From a virus: DNA of 64,000 bases. Under the pieces are notes generated by a model. The model searched no databases. It had not been told where the DNA came from and saw only the letters and a list, made by a program, of their open reading frames with translations. Positions 40,601 through 45,324 of this stretch are shown in pieces. The stretch's first letter is position 1, and the number at the start of each line of letters is the position of its first letter. A program made the position numbers and the translations under genes. The stretch lies in the IMG/VR virus record IMGVR_UViG_3300020445_000983, positions 1-64,000 of that record; one strand, given 5' to 3'.

Positions 40601-43213
40601 CTTAGAACGTGTACACTCAATAAACTGGTTTAATGATTTCTCTTTGTACTGTACATACTCACTATCACCCATTATGATAAGACCATTTCTCTCTGGCCAA
40701 CCAATAGTAGAGTCAACAGTAATGATTGAATCTATTGTATCAATTGGTTCTACAAGAGTAGTTTTGTAGGGTATGGTGAATTTACCAAGTAAAGTTTCTT
40801 CAGATATGGATAATTCGTATATTGTACCTACACCAGTATTGATTGCAATTACGTTTTCAACCAAACAACTAGCATCTTTTACGCTAGTGTCTACAGCATC
40901 AGCAAATTGGAATAACTGAGAATCCTGGATATTTCTTGAATCACCACTAATAAGTTCAACACGAATAATTGTGTCTACACTCCAAGTAGCAGCAGATGGA
41001 GTAATTAACTCATTTTTAGGATAAGATACATCAACTGTCTCAGAAAATAGTATTTTAAAGAGATACTCTGTAGCAGTTTTGGTACCTTTTGAGATATAAA
41101 AGTCCTTGATCGTTTTAATGATCTGAGGAGCATTTACCTTAGTATAATCAATTGGAGCATTAGGTAAAAACTGATTTACAAAACGCTGATACAATTCCTT
41201 AGAGAATAAAGAATCTAAGTTAGTAATTGCAGTATCTTTAGTATGAGAAGACTGAGTACTATCAACTTCTTTAGTGAATATCTGATTTCCTCTCTGATCA
41301 AACTCAGTTACACCAGAAACCCCTCTCTTACAGTCTCTAAACTGAGATGGTTCGTATTCTTCACCTGGGTTATGAATAGTAAATCCTGTTACTTCACCAA
41401 ATCCAACATCACAAGATGCTGCAGCAGATTTTGGTTCAGCAATAACAACTGTTGGAGGCTCAGTAGATGAATATCCACTTCCAAAACTGGTTATATTAAT
41501 ATCAGTAATCTCACCATTAAAGATGGTAGCAACAGCAGTTGCACCTATACCACCTACAGGATTTCCAGAAAGATCCTTTCTATTATCAACAATATAAACA
41601 GAAGGAGGATCAGTGTACCCTCTACCACCAAATAATAATTCGATATCAACTAATTTACCACCACTTACTGATACATCAAGAATTTGAGCACCAACAGGGT
41701 CGATTATACGGCATCTAGGAGGAGTTGTATAACCTTTACCTGGAGCAACGATAGTTACACCATTTACCCTACCAACAGCGTCTAGAGTCGATATAGCAGA
41801 TGCCTGGATAGAGTTAACAGCAGTAGGAGCTTCAATCCAAACTGTAGGAGCAGTCTTATAATTTAAACCACCTTCATTTACAGTAATAGACCCAGGATTT
41901 ACTGATCCTTCAGCATCAATAGTTGCATCAGATATCTTTGCACCTGATGGGTTTGTAAATGAGATAGATGGAATAGTATCATATCCAGAACCTGAAGAAG
42001 TTACATTTATTGTAGATACTTGTCCAGTTTCAGAATCAACAACTACAGTTGCTTTTGCTAAAACTCCTGAACTGTCTGCAGGAGGGTCAAATATTACTAT
42101 AGGAGGGTTATCTGGTGTATAACCTTGTCCACCATCAATTAAACTAATATCCTTAATACCATTAACAAGTGCTTCAGCAGTTCCTAAAGTACCTTTTGTA
42201 CCAGCAGGAGATAGAATAGTCGTCTTTGGAGTGAAGTTTAACCTATATCCACTACCACCTTTCTTTACAATTATATCGTTTATCTTACCATCTTCAACTT
42301 TAGTGATTGCAGCAGCACCTTTACCGAATTCTGGAGCAATTAGTTCTACAGCACGTACTGTAATCTTATCTTCTAGATCTAATCCTGTATTGAAGATTAT
42401 TTGATCTTCATAAACAGTAAAATCAATAAATGGATTTTTTGGAACTCCATTTATAGCAACTAAACAAGAAACAGTAGAAAGTGGAGTATATTTTGATGTA
42501 TTCTCCTTTAAATGGAATATCTTCTGATATGCTGTATCTACTGTAATGGTATCCAGTACTATTACAGGTACACTGGTATAACCAATCAAGTATTCTATAG
42601 TAGTTGGAGCACTAGACCCTTGAGGGATGCTTGGAGCGGTGTCTCCTATGAACCGTATAGTAGCACCTTCTACCACATACTGTGTGGTAGGCTCATACTG
42701 AATACCATTAATAATTACACGAAGATATTCAGGAGCAGATGGCGATATTGGAGTACCAAGAAGATTCAGATTGAATTGTGTCTTTACACCATCAACTTGA
42801 GTTGCAATACTCTCAAGTAATTGAATCTTTCTATTAAATTCTAAGTTATTAACACCAGGAGTGAAAACTACCTCTGGTGACTTTGTTGTGGTCTCATAAT
42901 ATATGATCTCATCGTCAATCTTTATAGTACCATCTCTGTCTAAGAAATAGTCAACAGTTTCTACGGTTATATTGTTATCAGTCGGTGTTATATCCGATAA
43001 TACTACCGATGATGAAGATATGAAATTAGGATCATATTCATCGGAACTGATATCAGTATAACTGAGAATATTGTTCAGAACATCATAAGGTCTACCAGAC
43101 TTTTCTTGCGATTTGTAGTATTGAACCATCAAATCGACAAAAGCCTGATCCTCCTCCTTTATAAATGCAGGAATCTGATCCTGGAGTCTTTGGGAAACCT
43201 TAACTGCCTTCAT
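16625..43213 (-). CDS. Giant mosaic virion protein in the gp7 position (8862 aa)
   Basis: A single uninterrupted frame of 26.6 kb between gp6 and the gp8 group, where T4 has the 1032-aa wedge protein gp7. The N-terminus (LQDQIPAFIKEEDQAFVDLM) and the segment near residue 710 (FYISKGTKTATEYLFKILF) resemble cyanophage baseplate proteins. Approximate domain order: Gly-rich GxGYTSxP beta repeats 300-620, 1130-1350 and 3040-3255; YHYH domain 1405-1545; EF-hand loop 1618-1629; beta-propeller 1845-2200; LamG-like 2285-2430; six helical repeats 3905-5135 with a second LamG-like domain at 4374-4501; 24 Cys/His/YPR modules 5155-7690; a seventh helical repeat 7830-7925; Ig-like domain 8755-8845. No signal peptide is seen. 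Probably a baseplate scaffold carrying a very large adhesive or armoured region. The start follows the gp6 stop by 14 bp. Confidence 0.9.
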   Translation of the reverse strand: MKAVKVSQRLQDQIPAFIKEEDQAFVDLMVQYYKSQEKSGRPYDVLNNILSYTDISSDEYDPNFISSSSVVLSDITPTDNNITVETVDYFLDRDGTIKIDDEIIYYETTTKSPEVVFTPGVNNLEFNRKIQLLESIATQVDGVKTQFNLNLLGTPISPSAPEYLRVIINGIQYEPTTQYVVEGATIRFIGDTAPSIPQGSSAPTTIEYLIGYTSVPVIVLDTITVDTAYQKIFHLKENTSKYTPLSTVSCLVAINGVPKNPFIDFTVYEDQIIFNTGLDLEDKITVRAVELIAPEFGKGAAAITKVEDGKINDIIVKKGGSGYRLNFTPKTTILSPAGTKGTLGTAEALVNGIKDISLIDGGQGYTPDNPPIVIFDPPADSSGVLAKATVVVDSETGQVSTINVTSSGSGYDTIPSISFTNPSGAKISDATIDAEGSVNPGSITVNEGGLNYKTAPTVWIEAPTAVNSIQASAISTLDAVGRVNGVTIVAPGKGYTTPPRCRIIDPVGAQILDVSVSGGKLVDIELLFGGRGYTDPPSVYIVDNRKDLSGNPVGGIGATAVATIFNGEITDINITSFGSGYSSTEPPTVVIAEPKSAAASCDVGFGEVTGFTIHNPGEEYEPSQFRDCKRGVSGVTEFDQRGNQIFTKEVDSTQSSHTKDTAITNLDSLFSKELYQRFVNQFLPNAPIDYTKVNAPQIIKTIKDFYISKGTKTATEYLFKILFSETVDVSYPKNELITPSAATWSVDTIIRVELISGDSRNIQDSQLFQFADAVDTSVKDASCLVENVIAINTGVGTIYELSISEETLLGKFTIPYKTTLVEPIDTIDSIITVDSTIGWPERNGLIIMGDSEYVQYKEKSLNQFIECTRSKNGIVEDWDSGTTIYSDIFCYVDRGLDTEVKLRILGIAEATGTVLSDTGSYYLAGDKLNVASLGSSTTDKKITSWLYNVKKLISVTNIEPGGLNNQTATVYSVNNHGLLVGDAVTIYGANPTIFNGTFEVTSRINATTFSYQIEAPSPNPPQGNILMSVDLNRGKSDVESISGTIKDFTTNIQNVFFNDNYSYVATTGIPNYKVGPFIGSALIPGNQRKLSRIPRIVETVSERPLTEFGPIGTWVNGVAAWSYKSESKIKYGGVTGIDITNVGKGYDAAATPAIEITGGGGAGAAASVVVNGSLYEIDVTSGGTGYTSSPLVSIVGGGGFGATATAVITNGVVTKILVGDPGQEYTSEPLVSISGGDGAGATASAAVRGPIKSIAVTNAGQSYTSSPTIKLNSGEGAVAQPIVINGRIVSIAVIASGDGYTSPPKVIINGEGYGAVGKATIGTSGEDKGKVLTVSVENRGVGYNTGTTTIRLEAVGELATFTANVFEWTKNLETEQYGNLDPARGYVFAGYNTQYGGEYAHVSDPKQLRFVLGDNVYRDPATGNLRELDAGLSHSPIIGWSFDGNPIYGPYGYIKADDQSSGIKRIVSSYRIKLALIYDEATNPTPIRADGPLLSEYAAGTFIEDYEYVFQNGDLDQYNGRYCKTPEYPEGVYAYFVSIDASEAGLPVFPYVCGPQLYSVPDKWNYSQDAIQTNIPSGVVRFRDPYEDVDIDIERQPNKATDTLVTEFGEEFVFELEDLNKDGILDAEEAVALTYISEEPVLQLFDYYPKVSTRSQVDIEVETTTKFEDAKVSGFVVENPGTSYKVTDKLYFDNTDTGGYGASAKVESVKGQDVLSYSSTLENDVSFGTITTTEEHDLRAGDEVIVESIPQIDSTNKTFKVKVVAGVERIDVLQQGLGYSEDIPPTYEIISGQGQDFKLNIVREESGAVNKVNIINSGSAYDKDSPPEIRVSHPQRYKKAAYALSFLKENTTVTKIKDVAIADDRTFYVVGEADDSTGDSAGMIAKFNSDGRLLWTRTMLPIQPAAGDKRCVFNSIHVANTNPHTIYVVGETIPHTANLAYNPDLVVAKFESGFDANNNPTAVIKWQRELAGISGSTRRDYISSVDLDSNGYLYIAGTTDTNSPNPSDMWIGLLNTDGALEEKRKIASAAGDEQLNDIKFIGNNKVLFVGIEDPTGSGNIIFGETYYDSATIEVNWTRKFSNTAYRYSNPKLTVDDYGTVYITATATTVATGKTAGVAYWKFLSSNLQTPAAQKLFAPNTAFEEIQSTGVKFDIFGNIDVGAYVRYAFNDNRIISWKVSWNTDNVITAASVKETSGIGFHPIAITNDSSADTIVVGNKVEANEIAILNFDTDVSGDDTYNDISTIAWKGTGEAIDNAKPKFGNSSVTTTAAANALEIDWAADQGTDWTIEGYIAIGQSQYNAQSSKPTLFKITPNTGDATVLSVDGDSTSPNFGKLSIDVGSGTYFSTTTTNWTRFAAEAFVHVAYVKQNIGVGNYTYKVYINGNEEISHTSTTVNTAIKKAIVLGLETPATTTSVGGWLDNLSISTVTKYDANFTPAQAVGSTKITHAFTYKIDKDQTKLGTFTLNDVETGIQVTNAAAINDFTFNTLATTSNDWVLGPAGIQILDYADVISNNVEGSYTFTSTDEPYATRTATIPTPNGKKLLMSTTVIPKFYLRDAKYTTIDAVKTITFNQNATFTKGDRLQQYSVIGGADVISAYGTIVEAGTNNCKIGNIVGTFDTAKLIKSTGNDINVIAYDFTVTTTIPQWTTNTVYAVSDEVYNAGKIYTASSAGTSGATAPVHNVGTVSDGTVNWVYTRVAGSFDVDLVNTSYSGGTLDQFARWKTFSGSDYIIKIEEIYEDSSYIKGDIIDADAVGLTFSVDATGNIATFGNLVGVKEFKLTANLDKDIIPTGALTYTDLVFANATTKNNFETNEIIFVEGFSTNEYNGSFFVEELFNSRQFTYRLRSTAIQDPVFSQGVIASVNIYAKHPKLLFVRGHQYVFDLDDTSNAGYFLSFSKDNQYKLEYPFTNIIREGTPGMTDESSPTPLVKFLVTDAVTNISYYFDPSRTSANDNPVGIDSFIDVVQTPYKGIFTISSIPDDKEFKFPLLREPENTTAPLGNTEVGIPRSSYSTTSVKAVGPISSIKLVNPGGFYQKLPIVTDIASNREIEKIKITSGGTEYVNGTYFNVPIDGDGEGALCNITVADDGDLEGVITGVELISAGKGYTFASVDIDGIPGILGSLLQGSGGVLDVIIPAEGSGASVFLQGLSIGKIKKLKNNEFGFGYSHDYTLRPEITFPVNLQLFNTAILTEIKITDPGSGYTSVPRVVIEGGGGIGAEALAIVKNNRLSEIQVKEPGSGYSSEPIVTLKSEFNYVVNIDLGYLQFNFPHGITNGAAVNLRAEDLGSTIGILPKPASAGLISLSENTTYYAIAGEANSLEPDQLRIALTPVDAESGSFITFLTQGDGRQVLLTEVFGGKATAVVETSRFLQGEKVYQGSFIETASAVGYVSENQGWQIGPRILKLENYTGNWTIGERVTGEVSRASGLIDNLSIAKGTLNIDALTTTTGQFIDDVGKPSEIVQKIQDSYFYQNFSYVIKSQTPINSWRKSILETNHPVGFNMFGELALTGGKDISGRKVVSDLVKEVNIFSATNINKITSFANAQPIYTQFNNTEVLFRQKRLTNSEEILTSIVKKLDNISDDFDGIKTQFPLTVEGESITATDDQMMILINGIAQSPGVSFTTSGPSIVFDEPPKAPSRIKFREIGFSQINITRFTFSSTSGIFPPAGKIVRSLQNEGTAIVIDSLVDSIDVVDISGSFLTNDNVLSSATGFDGVLASVTPLTSNTIFEQGETITNLDTVPDFAVIEETNLIDGTVTTDLVVSRTSGTSEFETGEFDLKFNDIVYSARSKICARITTIAPYQDDNTQQIIDTVDLSPPSFFFGLVFQRVPSITFPNKILDNISETVVNPTELYSDTANNQDFLDFEEVRNQEIRYKNLQGSQFVIGDSIRNKKLYFANSSMRTVHDNRSYDAAVLLRKNALFIAEEAVGIMKNYYPSFTVPGLNHDKDCHDDIVDICNVIAWQLEYDGNSEVWDTAYKYVQSGVIYHIDGEVPQVVYTMNAARDLMIKCIRNEVHTALYTGIQQYRDPTVTNEYDPVDNSHADARSLLLANKWYIAHESLYYAKQQNPGYTVTGGDVHCLSDIVDVIEALAYNTAHGGNNFIYEAGHRIVQYGTVTGDIDTMVDAYTKAKAMALDIMKNVAVAKADASHGWVQVTDSGITVDTGSPVCNGVASTIGTLCDIIIAGLGTTASPGTVATFEAAYTNTVPSTAKTGYVNGCMNQSSAITGFINIITDTLQDPTFADPATYQWSIGNVSRVEPPYAFQEETIRCTKHAYKGKSSGGFFVFEDNVKGVTSGASFDVIGSNAGNKWIYSKDVTGVFQADEYITNSKITNSNVVADSLIFRTGTGSLAFSGTATNLLYPSSDKVAFGTGDYTIEGWFRPSTIAGTQTLIDLRGSTSDTKVQVLLSGTSIKLAIAGTDQISSAQIGAADTWYHFALSRSSSVTKLFVGGVQVGANYTDTNNYTDSTIRIGSSWNAGDTFAGNIDSIIIRKGIAQYSGTFNAPVVYPTNDNTISWALLGDAPMPLEVGAIYANWVATTISSADVDYVELFEQELQCEGVDLGRAEYRDCADIIYKNRDWIAEEAVGRLKVRYPDFIIPGDGGQSNYGTNVCLRDTREYIIPAIIQDLIDGGNYNTVVQARAYLTGSGALQHINGEVLQSIYTWGEVAKLCIDVITQDETTLSGTYSTRVRVPNYFATPASQPVQDFINNLISDLLDLLGPTGQRFRDGADLIYFNRKVIADEAVYHIENKYNITVGFSQDQKLQIPDRNKCVRDLRDHILPAISGDLLTGGNNQTNAQIDYYIDNQDNINHVEDELLPMLDAIEFARMLAEKAISNLLISRNENPADVAADFSDYYQMQWSDEAVHRDDQIVKDPKAYTGTDKALDAADLLVTNARAIAGEAVDLTTKLSAFQHYNFRVKGGKHNCEDDIVDLLESIAHDLRFGGNSSMWDASALYLNTTAGLKHVTDQSAETLYAFKVARDMSQLAVKNKFGFLPYEDEGQTGQGQQTFRPDYYDNASGNKFYDAGNEILNNLRFIATTAVGRGVSQYPSLAFAGYGYQSCVDDVVDMLEAMAFNLKHGGNNKTLYATELYVTDANAVQHVSGQSAEVKYIFEQARDIAIEVVRQLLITKNGYTEGDADYDQTITIDQQTASVQYTPSGATYDPATGDLIINVPQHNLSTNDTIRIATNSLIFTCSQDQHQTTHAYPRASDPASTAILPVTQVIDANNFKVNVGPTETVPFSVSNSTYDPATGLLTLDVGSHKLKTGTTLNISDHSLLYRCSQDNYRTIHSYPRATDPASQQALDIVSIGATSHTATHADYNPVNGRLTVTVPDHGFANGDKVRLIDNSLVFSCGMDSNYTLHSYPRSTDDASGTWLTATNVTHNSFTIDVGSTPISNYAVSNASYNPTTGTMILTIGSHSLNSGAKIRLLPNAVTFTCEEDDNQTNHSYPRTTTTQHTATGGDYDAATGLMTVWVPGHTFVKGDHVKFADNSMTFSCAMDGHATDHAYPRSSDPASGAWLPITWVGTDQFKVNVGTSPIVPFTPTDAAYEPTTGELKLTIGPHHLTEGDNVKIEEGGLTFTCNQDSHQTLHPYPRNQINTHDIQTASYTATTGVLSVTTTAAHSLLAGDYVKFADGAITMTCTMDGGTANKTYPRSTDPVSGKYLEISNVGSTTFDVNVGTSPIVNYQPTGINYNPTTGIMEMTIGAHNHIIGDSIKFAANGLTFTCAEDDHQTNHTYPRATDPFYDTACPITAVTATTISVQVLNSIPSTNTTAHTFVSATANAVQTGGDYTHAFVSAVAGSLSSKQDRAFDQSVDVVYEGTPLTAVSGTTYDPNTGIMSITTSGYHGMVDGDYVKFRTDSVTFTCTQGGGNHSYPRLSDPINGEWIQVSNVTNTTFQVQVLDNIPSTNVTAHTFVSGTANGIIRKDNTITLNVGIASNITPHIFVSATSGAIKAGGNYDHTYVSSSTNGITWKKDIAYDYPLEIIGTTLSTISIKVLAEGRIPSTNETQHTFVSATPGAVITGGNYDHIFVSAADHGVELQNGSVTVNVGTTPENHYNVQNSTYDAATGDLTLTVGTHHLKEGTTLKIANDSLIYTCDMDDHNSEHTYPRATDPSAGEALVIKDVSESQHSITDATYNPSNGHLVCTLNGHDFKTKSHMTPEGARFTTTSGVMEIFIKNHGLQNGQSIKIQDAGITFRCSQDQYSTDHQYPRASDPASGNWLVVTNASQDKFEVNVGTSSNTTSHRFYGATTNGITVAGDYVRFEDNAITFRCAKDSYGSDHTYPRPTDPASGEWLEVAAADTNTFTVDVGISSYTGTHTYQAFAANGLKRQTGTVTVNVGSTPTVNYTPSTGVFTPLTGVMQLTLGNHWLNEGDNIRVAPDSLVFRCGMDNYQTDHAYPRAALLTHTPTGASYDGETGILSLNITNHGMGTGDWVKLNQECITFTCDMDGHATNHPYPRADDPIADRWIQIQNVSTNGFDIFVGKTPTRIFDPSAATFNPSNGYLEMTIGAHDWEVGDSVWIGDHSLAFTCSMDDHYSVHSYPRPTDPVHNTRVPIIAKTDSTITVNVGSTPTVSHDVTNAAYDPTTGDMTLTLGGVHGLVGGTRITASSGTTYDPTTGVMKIQTAVTHGLVAGDRIKMDDYAVTFTCAKDSHQTNHAYPRPTDRVHGEWMQVHNVLSNSFEVQVLPAIPSTNTTAHTFVSGLTNGIMKEVDSIKLLPNALTFRCDEDGQNSDHSYPRNLEDSHTAVVGTSFTPTDGSYDATTGNLVLDIGSNSLAIGDRIRINEEAIKFTCEMDGNSTIKSYPRSTDPTYGHEYEIIAKAGNTVTVFVGTSPIVSYNVSNAVYDPQGGNLVLTIGAHTLTANRDSIRLADDSLTFTCDYQLNNYQTQKTYPRASGAATGDGEDYAYRTALPIIAATDTTITINVNGGQGPITDLTTHNFISATAGAVITGGNYTHTWSSADAGAVITGGTYHNPQTGVLQIKTSAAHAMGNGDWVKFDNNALTFTCAQDNHQTNHTYPRPSDPFAGKWIQVFDVTSDTFKVVVNKIVPQSNTTPHIFISGATNAIKQKRDSMYDTSIPIVDVPTNNQIVINVLKEAPSSNVTTHVFQSAVSGAVVAGGAGYTHTFQPGYEKMTPTNAVYNPTTGFMTLTVGNHWVKNGDHIRIDNDALTFTCAQDGHQTDHTYPRAHDPVSGNWIKVQNVTSSGFDINVLDVIPSTNQTVHTFKSGVAHSISRGAIKGGGIYNHTYVGAATNCVKQKRDPSFEKGQRITNVGTSSHTLTNAIYRPETGVMTLTIPSHGFSATTKKTATTGTSYNPTTGILTIKTTNNHGFVNGDKIKIADNGLTFTCTQAGGNHSYPRTTDPASNKWLTVMNQNGTDEFDVNVGYFFGQGPISNTTTHTFVSATTDGIEKANDKIKMADGSITFSCGKDDYATDHAYPRATDPSHNEWLPLSNVSTHQFDVFVGRANLDKTPHTFVSATSGGITRPDGTIQINVGTSSNVSPHTWQSATANAIIAGGSYTHKFIRAEKFPVRSGGAYSHEFEANVTKTPRDAAYNPTTGVMTLTINGHGMVAGDYIKIADNSLVFSCGFGGGGQVNKSYPRSTDPASNSFMPITVVDQDNISVQVLASAPSTNTDAHTFISAEAHCVTKASVITGGNYSHTFISSNNNSITTYANAGGTRCSNEASGITTLMGIPINLFGSGASNPNSYMAGITKTIPGEWPTTGDRAVRRDISITYDGTSFCQTEQSAVNTLWDIVINTVDQAAQGNSSHLSTVTRTAPTTTNTNYIGGTCYNVTSASHTLFNIILDTLGGGTEMGKQAARLLMYNNVYIRDESMSETLGTYPGYAGVNTFSDDILKAFIYDFITAGNAKTLGLVSSWFDSEGTFIAFPELFRTRVIFHFEAIKRYMINVLEQDAIDPGAFENTPAYTDKELRVSKTAVDKLHSLCHLIDVALNRSTYPTTYVSHTFDPGNSVSNGGIDIVGHRFEAYDQVKYIALGAMIAELDRENYYVHPHTTADRVFLCEYIDGEAVYINPGQTGETHSLALTRVDGIDRIPTTYGSRDVPTPINGGINLADVCYGTTTGATGEIVRIADNHADIYYVVTYIECNTFSSSPKLENGEAVVVQGATGNTASVLATDNATYIKVVNPVGTFNAADVLEGVTSGGTATVVSTHSRILVNFRQGEFLANDKIYSADSGSKANALIVRNNNGALLDNQRGRVTFDIDTITGEFAPNDVIYGSVTDQIIEIEAFASLPNFGEYVHARDITRLTYSAFITDTGVTDSIEVGDVCQVFSGGAVLSPNWTVTITEKNEDNNYLFVCNSTNAPEGVTVSDIASNSQYTLGKLPEGSNFPSVWTLIAAAQVTSTTAYGRIEKITQLGTKATLHLGDSEGSFQKNAQIIGDNGFQGACSAARTLRGRVRRYFRGFDGTQMNFKLTENNGTPYFPDPAGHMMIFVNGILQPPGADYSFTAFSDNVQFTEAPAAGSSFHGVYVGKLRQLDDIGFDFDSLRNSFNLKLGGVFYSLTLTEGVQSNTIRPENNIICQLNGVIQEPGIGFEIVGSRIIFSEVPRAGSTFVAFSYIGSDVDVIAATVVPPIEAGDDLIIEGEEENRTVALIESSNSLITFEYSGAVKGRNADALATIEKGRVTKAVLTGSGDGYSTRPNVDVISSSGFGAKIKALVGLARIDVKNAGQGYVQPIVQVETTVEDSFLGPTGAALNGGIDIYDPGWQDPEGGSTPDEQFITISTPPVSVTVNQGQSAAFVIIATSSNGSTLSYQWQKKEYGTDSWLNVAGATTDSISITSTQQGDGGDEYRVGITSPGAIPVLSTAAVLTVNVGASTVDNFTPDQIFDDN
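20170..27755 (-). repeat. 24-copy Cys-His-YPR protein module array (within giant CDS)
   Basis: Twenty-four copies of one module in the same frame, about 104 residues apart on average. The core is T-Y-(D/N)-P-x-T-G-x-(M/L), a G(D/T)-x-(I/V)-K segment, (L/I)-x-F-x-C-x-x-D-x4-(H/K)-x-Y-P-R, usually followed by (S/T)DP-x-(S/N/H)-G-x-(W/L), then a V-x-V-G-T-S strand. Between cores lies a second motif of the form HTFVSATxxAI. Copies have diverged at the DNA level. I do not recognise the family. Confidence 0.85.
27800..31495 (-). repeat. Six-copy helical repeat region with LamG insertion (within giant CDS)
   Basis: Six units of about 105 residues, each with an IAEEAV-like helix, a C-x2-D-(I/V)-(V/R)-(D/E) helix, a GGN(N/S) turn, an H(V/I)-x2-(E/Q) segment and an alpha-helical end with A-R-D or similar. 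A LamG-like domain (YTIEGWFRPS ... FAGNIDSIIIRKG) is inserted between units two and three. A seventh, weaker unit lies beyond the YPR array at about 19440-19720. Confidence 0.75.
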
Positions 43214-43227
43214 TTGTTGTTATCGTC

Positions 43228-45321
43228 TTAGAAGCAGGTATCGAAGTCTGGATATTCGAATACCGTGGTTGGATAATCAATGATATTTATCGAGGTTCCA
43301 TCGAAGTTAATTGCGGTAAAGTCGAATGGATCGAATGTTGGAATATTACTTCCATCAATTGTGTAATCAATAGTAATTACTTGTGGGTTAAAGATAGTAG
43401 GATCGACACCTGTACCGATGTTGACATTACCAGCAGAAAGAATTACTGTAATGGGAATACGATCTGTACCATCTGGAGTTTGCTGTACACTTATAGGACC
43501 CAAACAAACTTGTCCAGTCTTATAGTTAACTGTTCCAACCCCTTGCTTCAAAACAACTTCTGCCTCATCCAGTTTAGTAACCATAATCAAAGAACCTTTA
43601 CCGTCATCGCGAACGTTGACAGGTAAAAGTGCTGAAGTATCATTCTCAATGAATGTACTTGTACTTAAAACAGAATTGGTAGTAAGTTGTTGACTCTGTA
43701 CGGCAAGATTAAGTAAATTCTCCGTATATCCTGTAGAATAGAAAATACCTGATTTAACAGCCGAGAATTTGGGTTCACAGGTAGATCCTGTACCACCTGC
43801 ACCAGTAGTACCACCTGAAACATCACTAGGATTCAAAATTTCATTACCAAAGTCAACGCACTGAGTAAATGTTGACCCAAATGGGAACCCAGTAACGTTC
43901 ATACCCAATGTCATCGTAGTAGTATTACCACTGATAGCATTATCAGAAGAATCAACCATAGTCTGAAATGCAGAACCATCGATTCTTCCATTAAATCTAT
44001 TCGCTGACCCTTGAGAATTGTATTGATCTATAGCACCCAGTACCTTCGTAGCAACTTCGTTATTGGATTGTGCTGTCTTAGTTCCGTCAAAGAAGACATA
44101 AGACTTAGGACGAATGTACAATGTTGTAGGATCAATGATGACTGGCTCAATAGCAGCCATTGAATACTTCAAAAGATCTGTTTTTATGCGCTTCTTGGTA
44201 GTTTCGTTTAAATTTGCACCGCTCTTAGTTCTTATGGCAATGTAAACCTTCCCATATACGGGTGGATATACACGCTCACCACCATATGCCGTTACAGACT
44301 TTGCTGATGGATAAACGTTTTTAGTGATATATTCGTAGTCAGACTCTGTGACTGCCCTATTCTGGGATGAATATGCCCTTGGAGCGTTATACTTGATGCT
44401 TATAATATCTTCTCCTTCTTCACCAGACTGTGACGCATCTACAGTTGCCAATGATATGTTACCAGCTGGTACTAAGCGTCCTGTATTGTCAACTACGCGC
44501 CCAATAAAGTTAAATTTCTTACATCCGTTTGCTGCTGAACCATCTGTGCGTACATAGCGCATCTTAATGACTTCACCTGCAATCAGTTCGCGGCAAATAA
44601 TACCATCTCCGAAAATAACCTGATATCTAAGGTCATCAGTTTCCTCAAGGAAGTAACCACGAGTAGTTCCATCGACATTAACAATGTTGGTAACACGATT
44701 ATAAGTGTCGATCTCCTCTGACTGTGCGTTAGGTGAGATAGAAACATACAGTAACTCTGTATCAACATTATCAACAGGAATCTCATACTTACGTTGTTTT
44801 ACATCAGTTACGGTATACTTGTATTCTAATAGGTTACCTTGATATATTACTGTCTTCTTGAAATTAGCAATACCACTAGATTGATCTACAGCAGCACTAA
44901 TATCATTAGGTACAGTAAAGATGTATGATTGACCATCTACCGCAGACATAAAGACATCTCCTTTAGGGAGTGTACACTGTGCGGGATATATGGCACTATC
45001 ACCAACAAATGTTGTTTGTACAGAGAAATTGATACACGCTTTAGATGCTTTAATAGATCTTGGTGTGTAATTTAACTGCTTTGCTATCTTAACTACGTTA
45101 TCACGAATAGTGGCAGACTCAAGGAATGCCTCGTTCATACTCATATTCGCGTTAAACGAAGAGTAGTATGTGTTATATGCTAAAACATCTAATAGGTATG
45201 AAGCGGCTGAACCATCAAAGTCGTAATCGGTAAACTCTGTTCTAGTTCGAAGGTACGACCTAATAGACTCTTTAATTTCACTAAAGTCTAGGGATGTTAA
45301 ATTGGATGGTATCGCAGCCAT
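43228..45321 (-). CDS. gp6: Baseplate wedge subunit gp6
   Basis: T4 gp6 / baseplate J-like protein, 697 aa against 660 in T4. The N-terminal segment, with DFSEIKESIRSYLRT, FDGSAASYLLDVLAYNTYY and MNEAFLESATIRDNVVKIAK, is the conserved family core, followed by LNYTPRSIKAS. The middle carries VTESDYEYITKNVYPSAKSV and GKVYIAIRTKSG, again typical of the J-like fold. Role: forms the inner ring of the baseplate by joining wedges and takes part in sheath contraction. It is directly followed by the giant gene and preceded 4 bp upstream by gp25, the T4 order. Confidence 0.93.
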   Translation of the reverse strand: MAAIPSNLTSLDFSEIKESIRSYLRTRTEFTDYDFDGSAASYLLDVLAYNTYYSSFNANMSMNEAFLESATIRDNVVKIAKQLNYTPRSIKASKACINFSVQTTFVGDSAIYPAQCTLPKGDVFMSAVDGQSYIFTVPNDISAAVDQSSGIANFKKTVIYQGNLLEYKYTVTDVKQRKYEIPVDNVDTELLYVSISPNAQSEEIDTYNRVTNIVNVDGTTRGYFLEETDDLRYQVIFGDGIICRELIAGEVIKMRYVRTDGSAANGCKKFNFIGRVVDNTGRLVPAGNISLATVDASQSGEEGEDIISIKYNAPRAYSSQNRAVTESDYEYITKNVYPSAKSVTAYGGERVYPPVYGKVYIAIRTKSGANLNETTKKRIKTDLLKYSMAAIEPVIIDPTTLYIRPKSYVFFDGTKTAQSNNEVATKVLGAIDQYNSQGSANRFNGRIDGSAFQTMVDSSDNAISGNTTTMTLGMNVTGFPFGSTFTQCVDFGNEILNPSDVSGGTTGAGGTGSTCEPKFSAVKSGIFYSTGYTENLLNLAVQSQQLTTNSVLSTSTFIENDTSALLPVNVRDDGKGSLIMVTKLDEAEVVLKQGVGTVNYKTGQVCLGPISVQQTPDGTDRIPITVILSAGNVNIGTGVDPTIFNPQVITIDYTIDGSNIPTFDPFDFTAINFDGTSINIIDYPTTVFEYPDFDTCF
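43284..43291 (-). promoter_or_regulatory. Late promoter variant GATAAATA
   Basis: ATAAATA core inside the 3' end of gp6, 71 bp before the giant gene; a possible separate late promoter for it. Confidence 0.45.
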
Positions 45322-45324
45322 TGA

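Noticed and set aside
16625-43213. Many plus-strand and other-frame ORFs of 60-170 codons across the giant gene
   Set aside because: Low-complexity shadows of the minus-strand repeats without ribosome-binding sites or overlap patterns.
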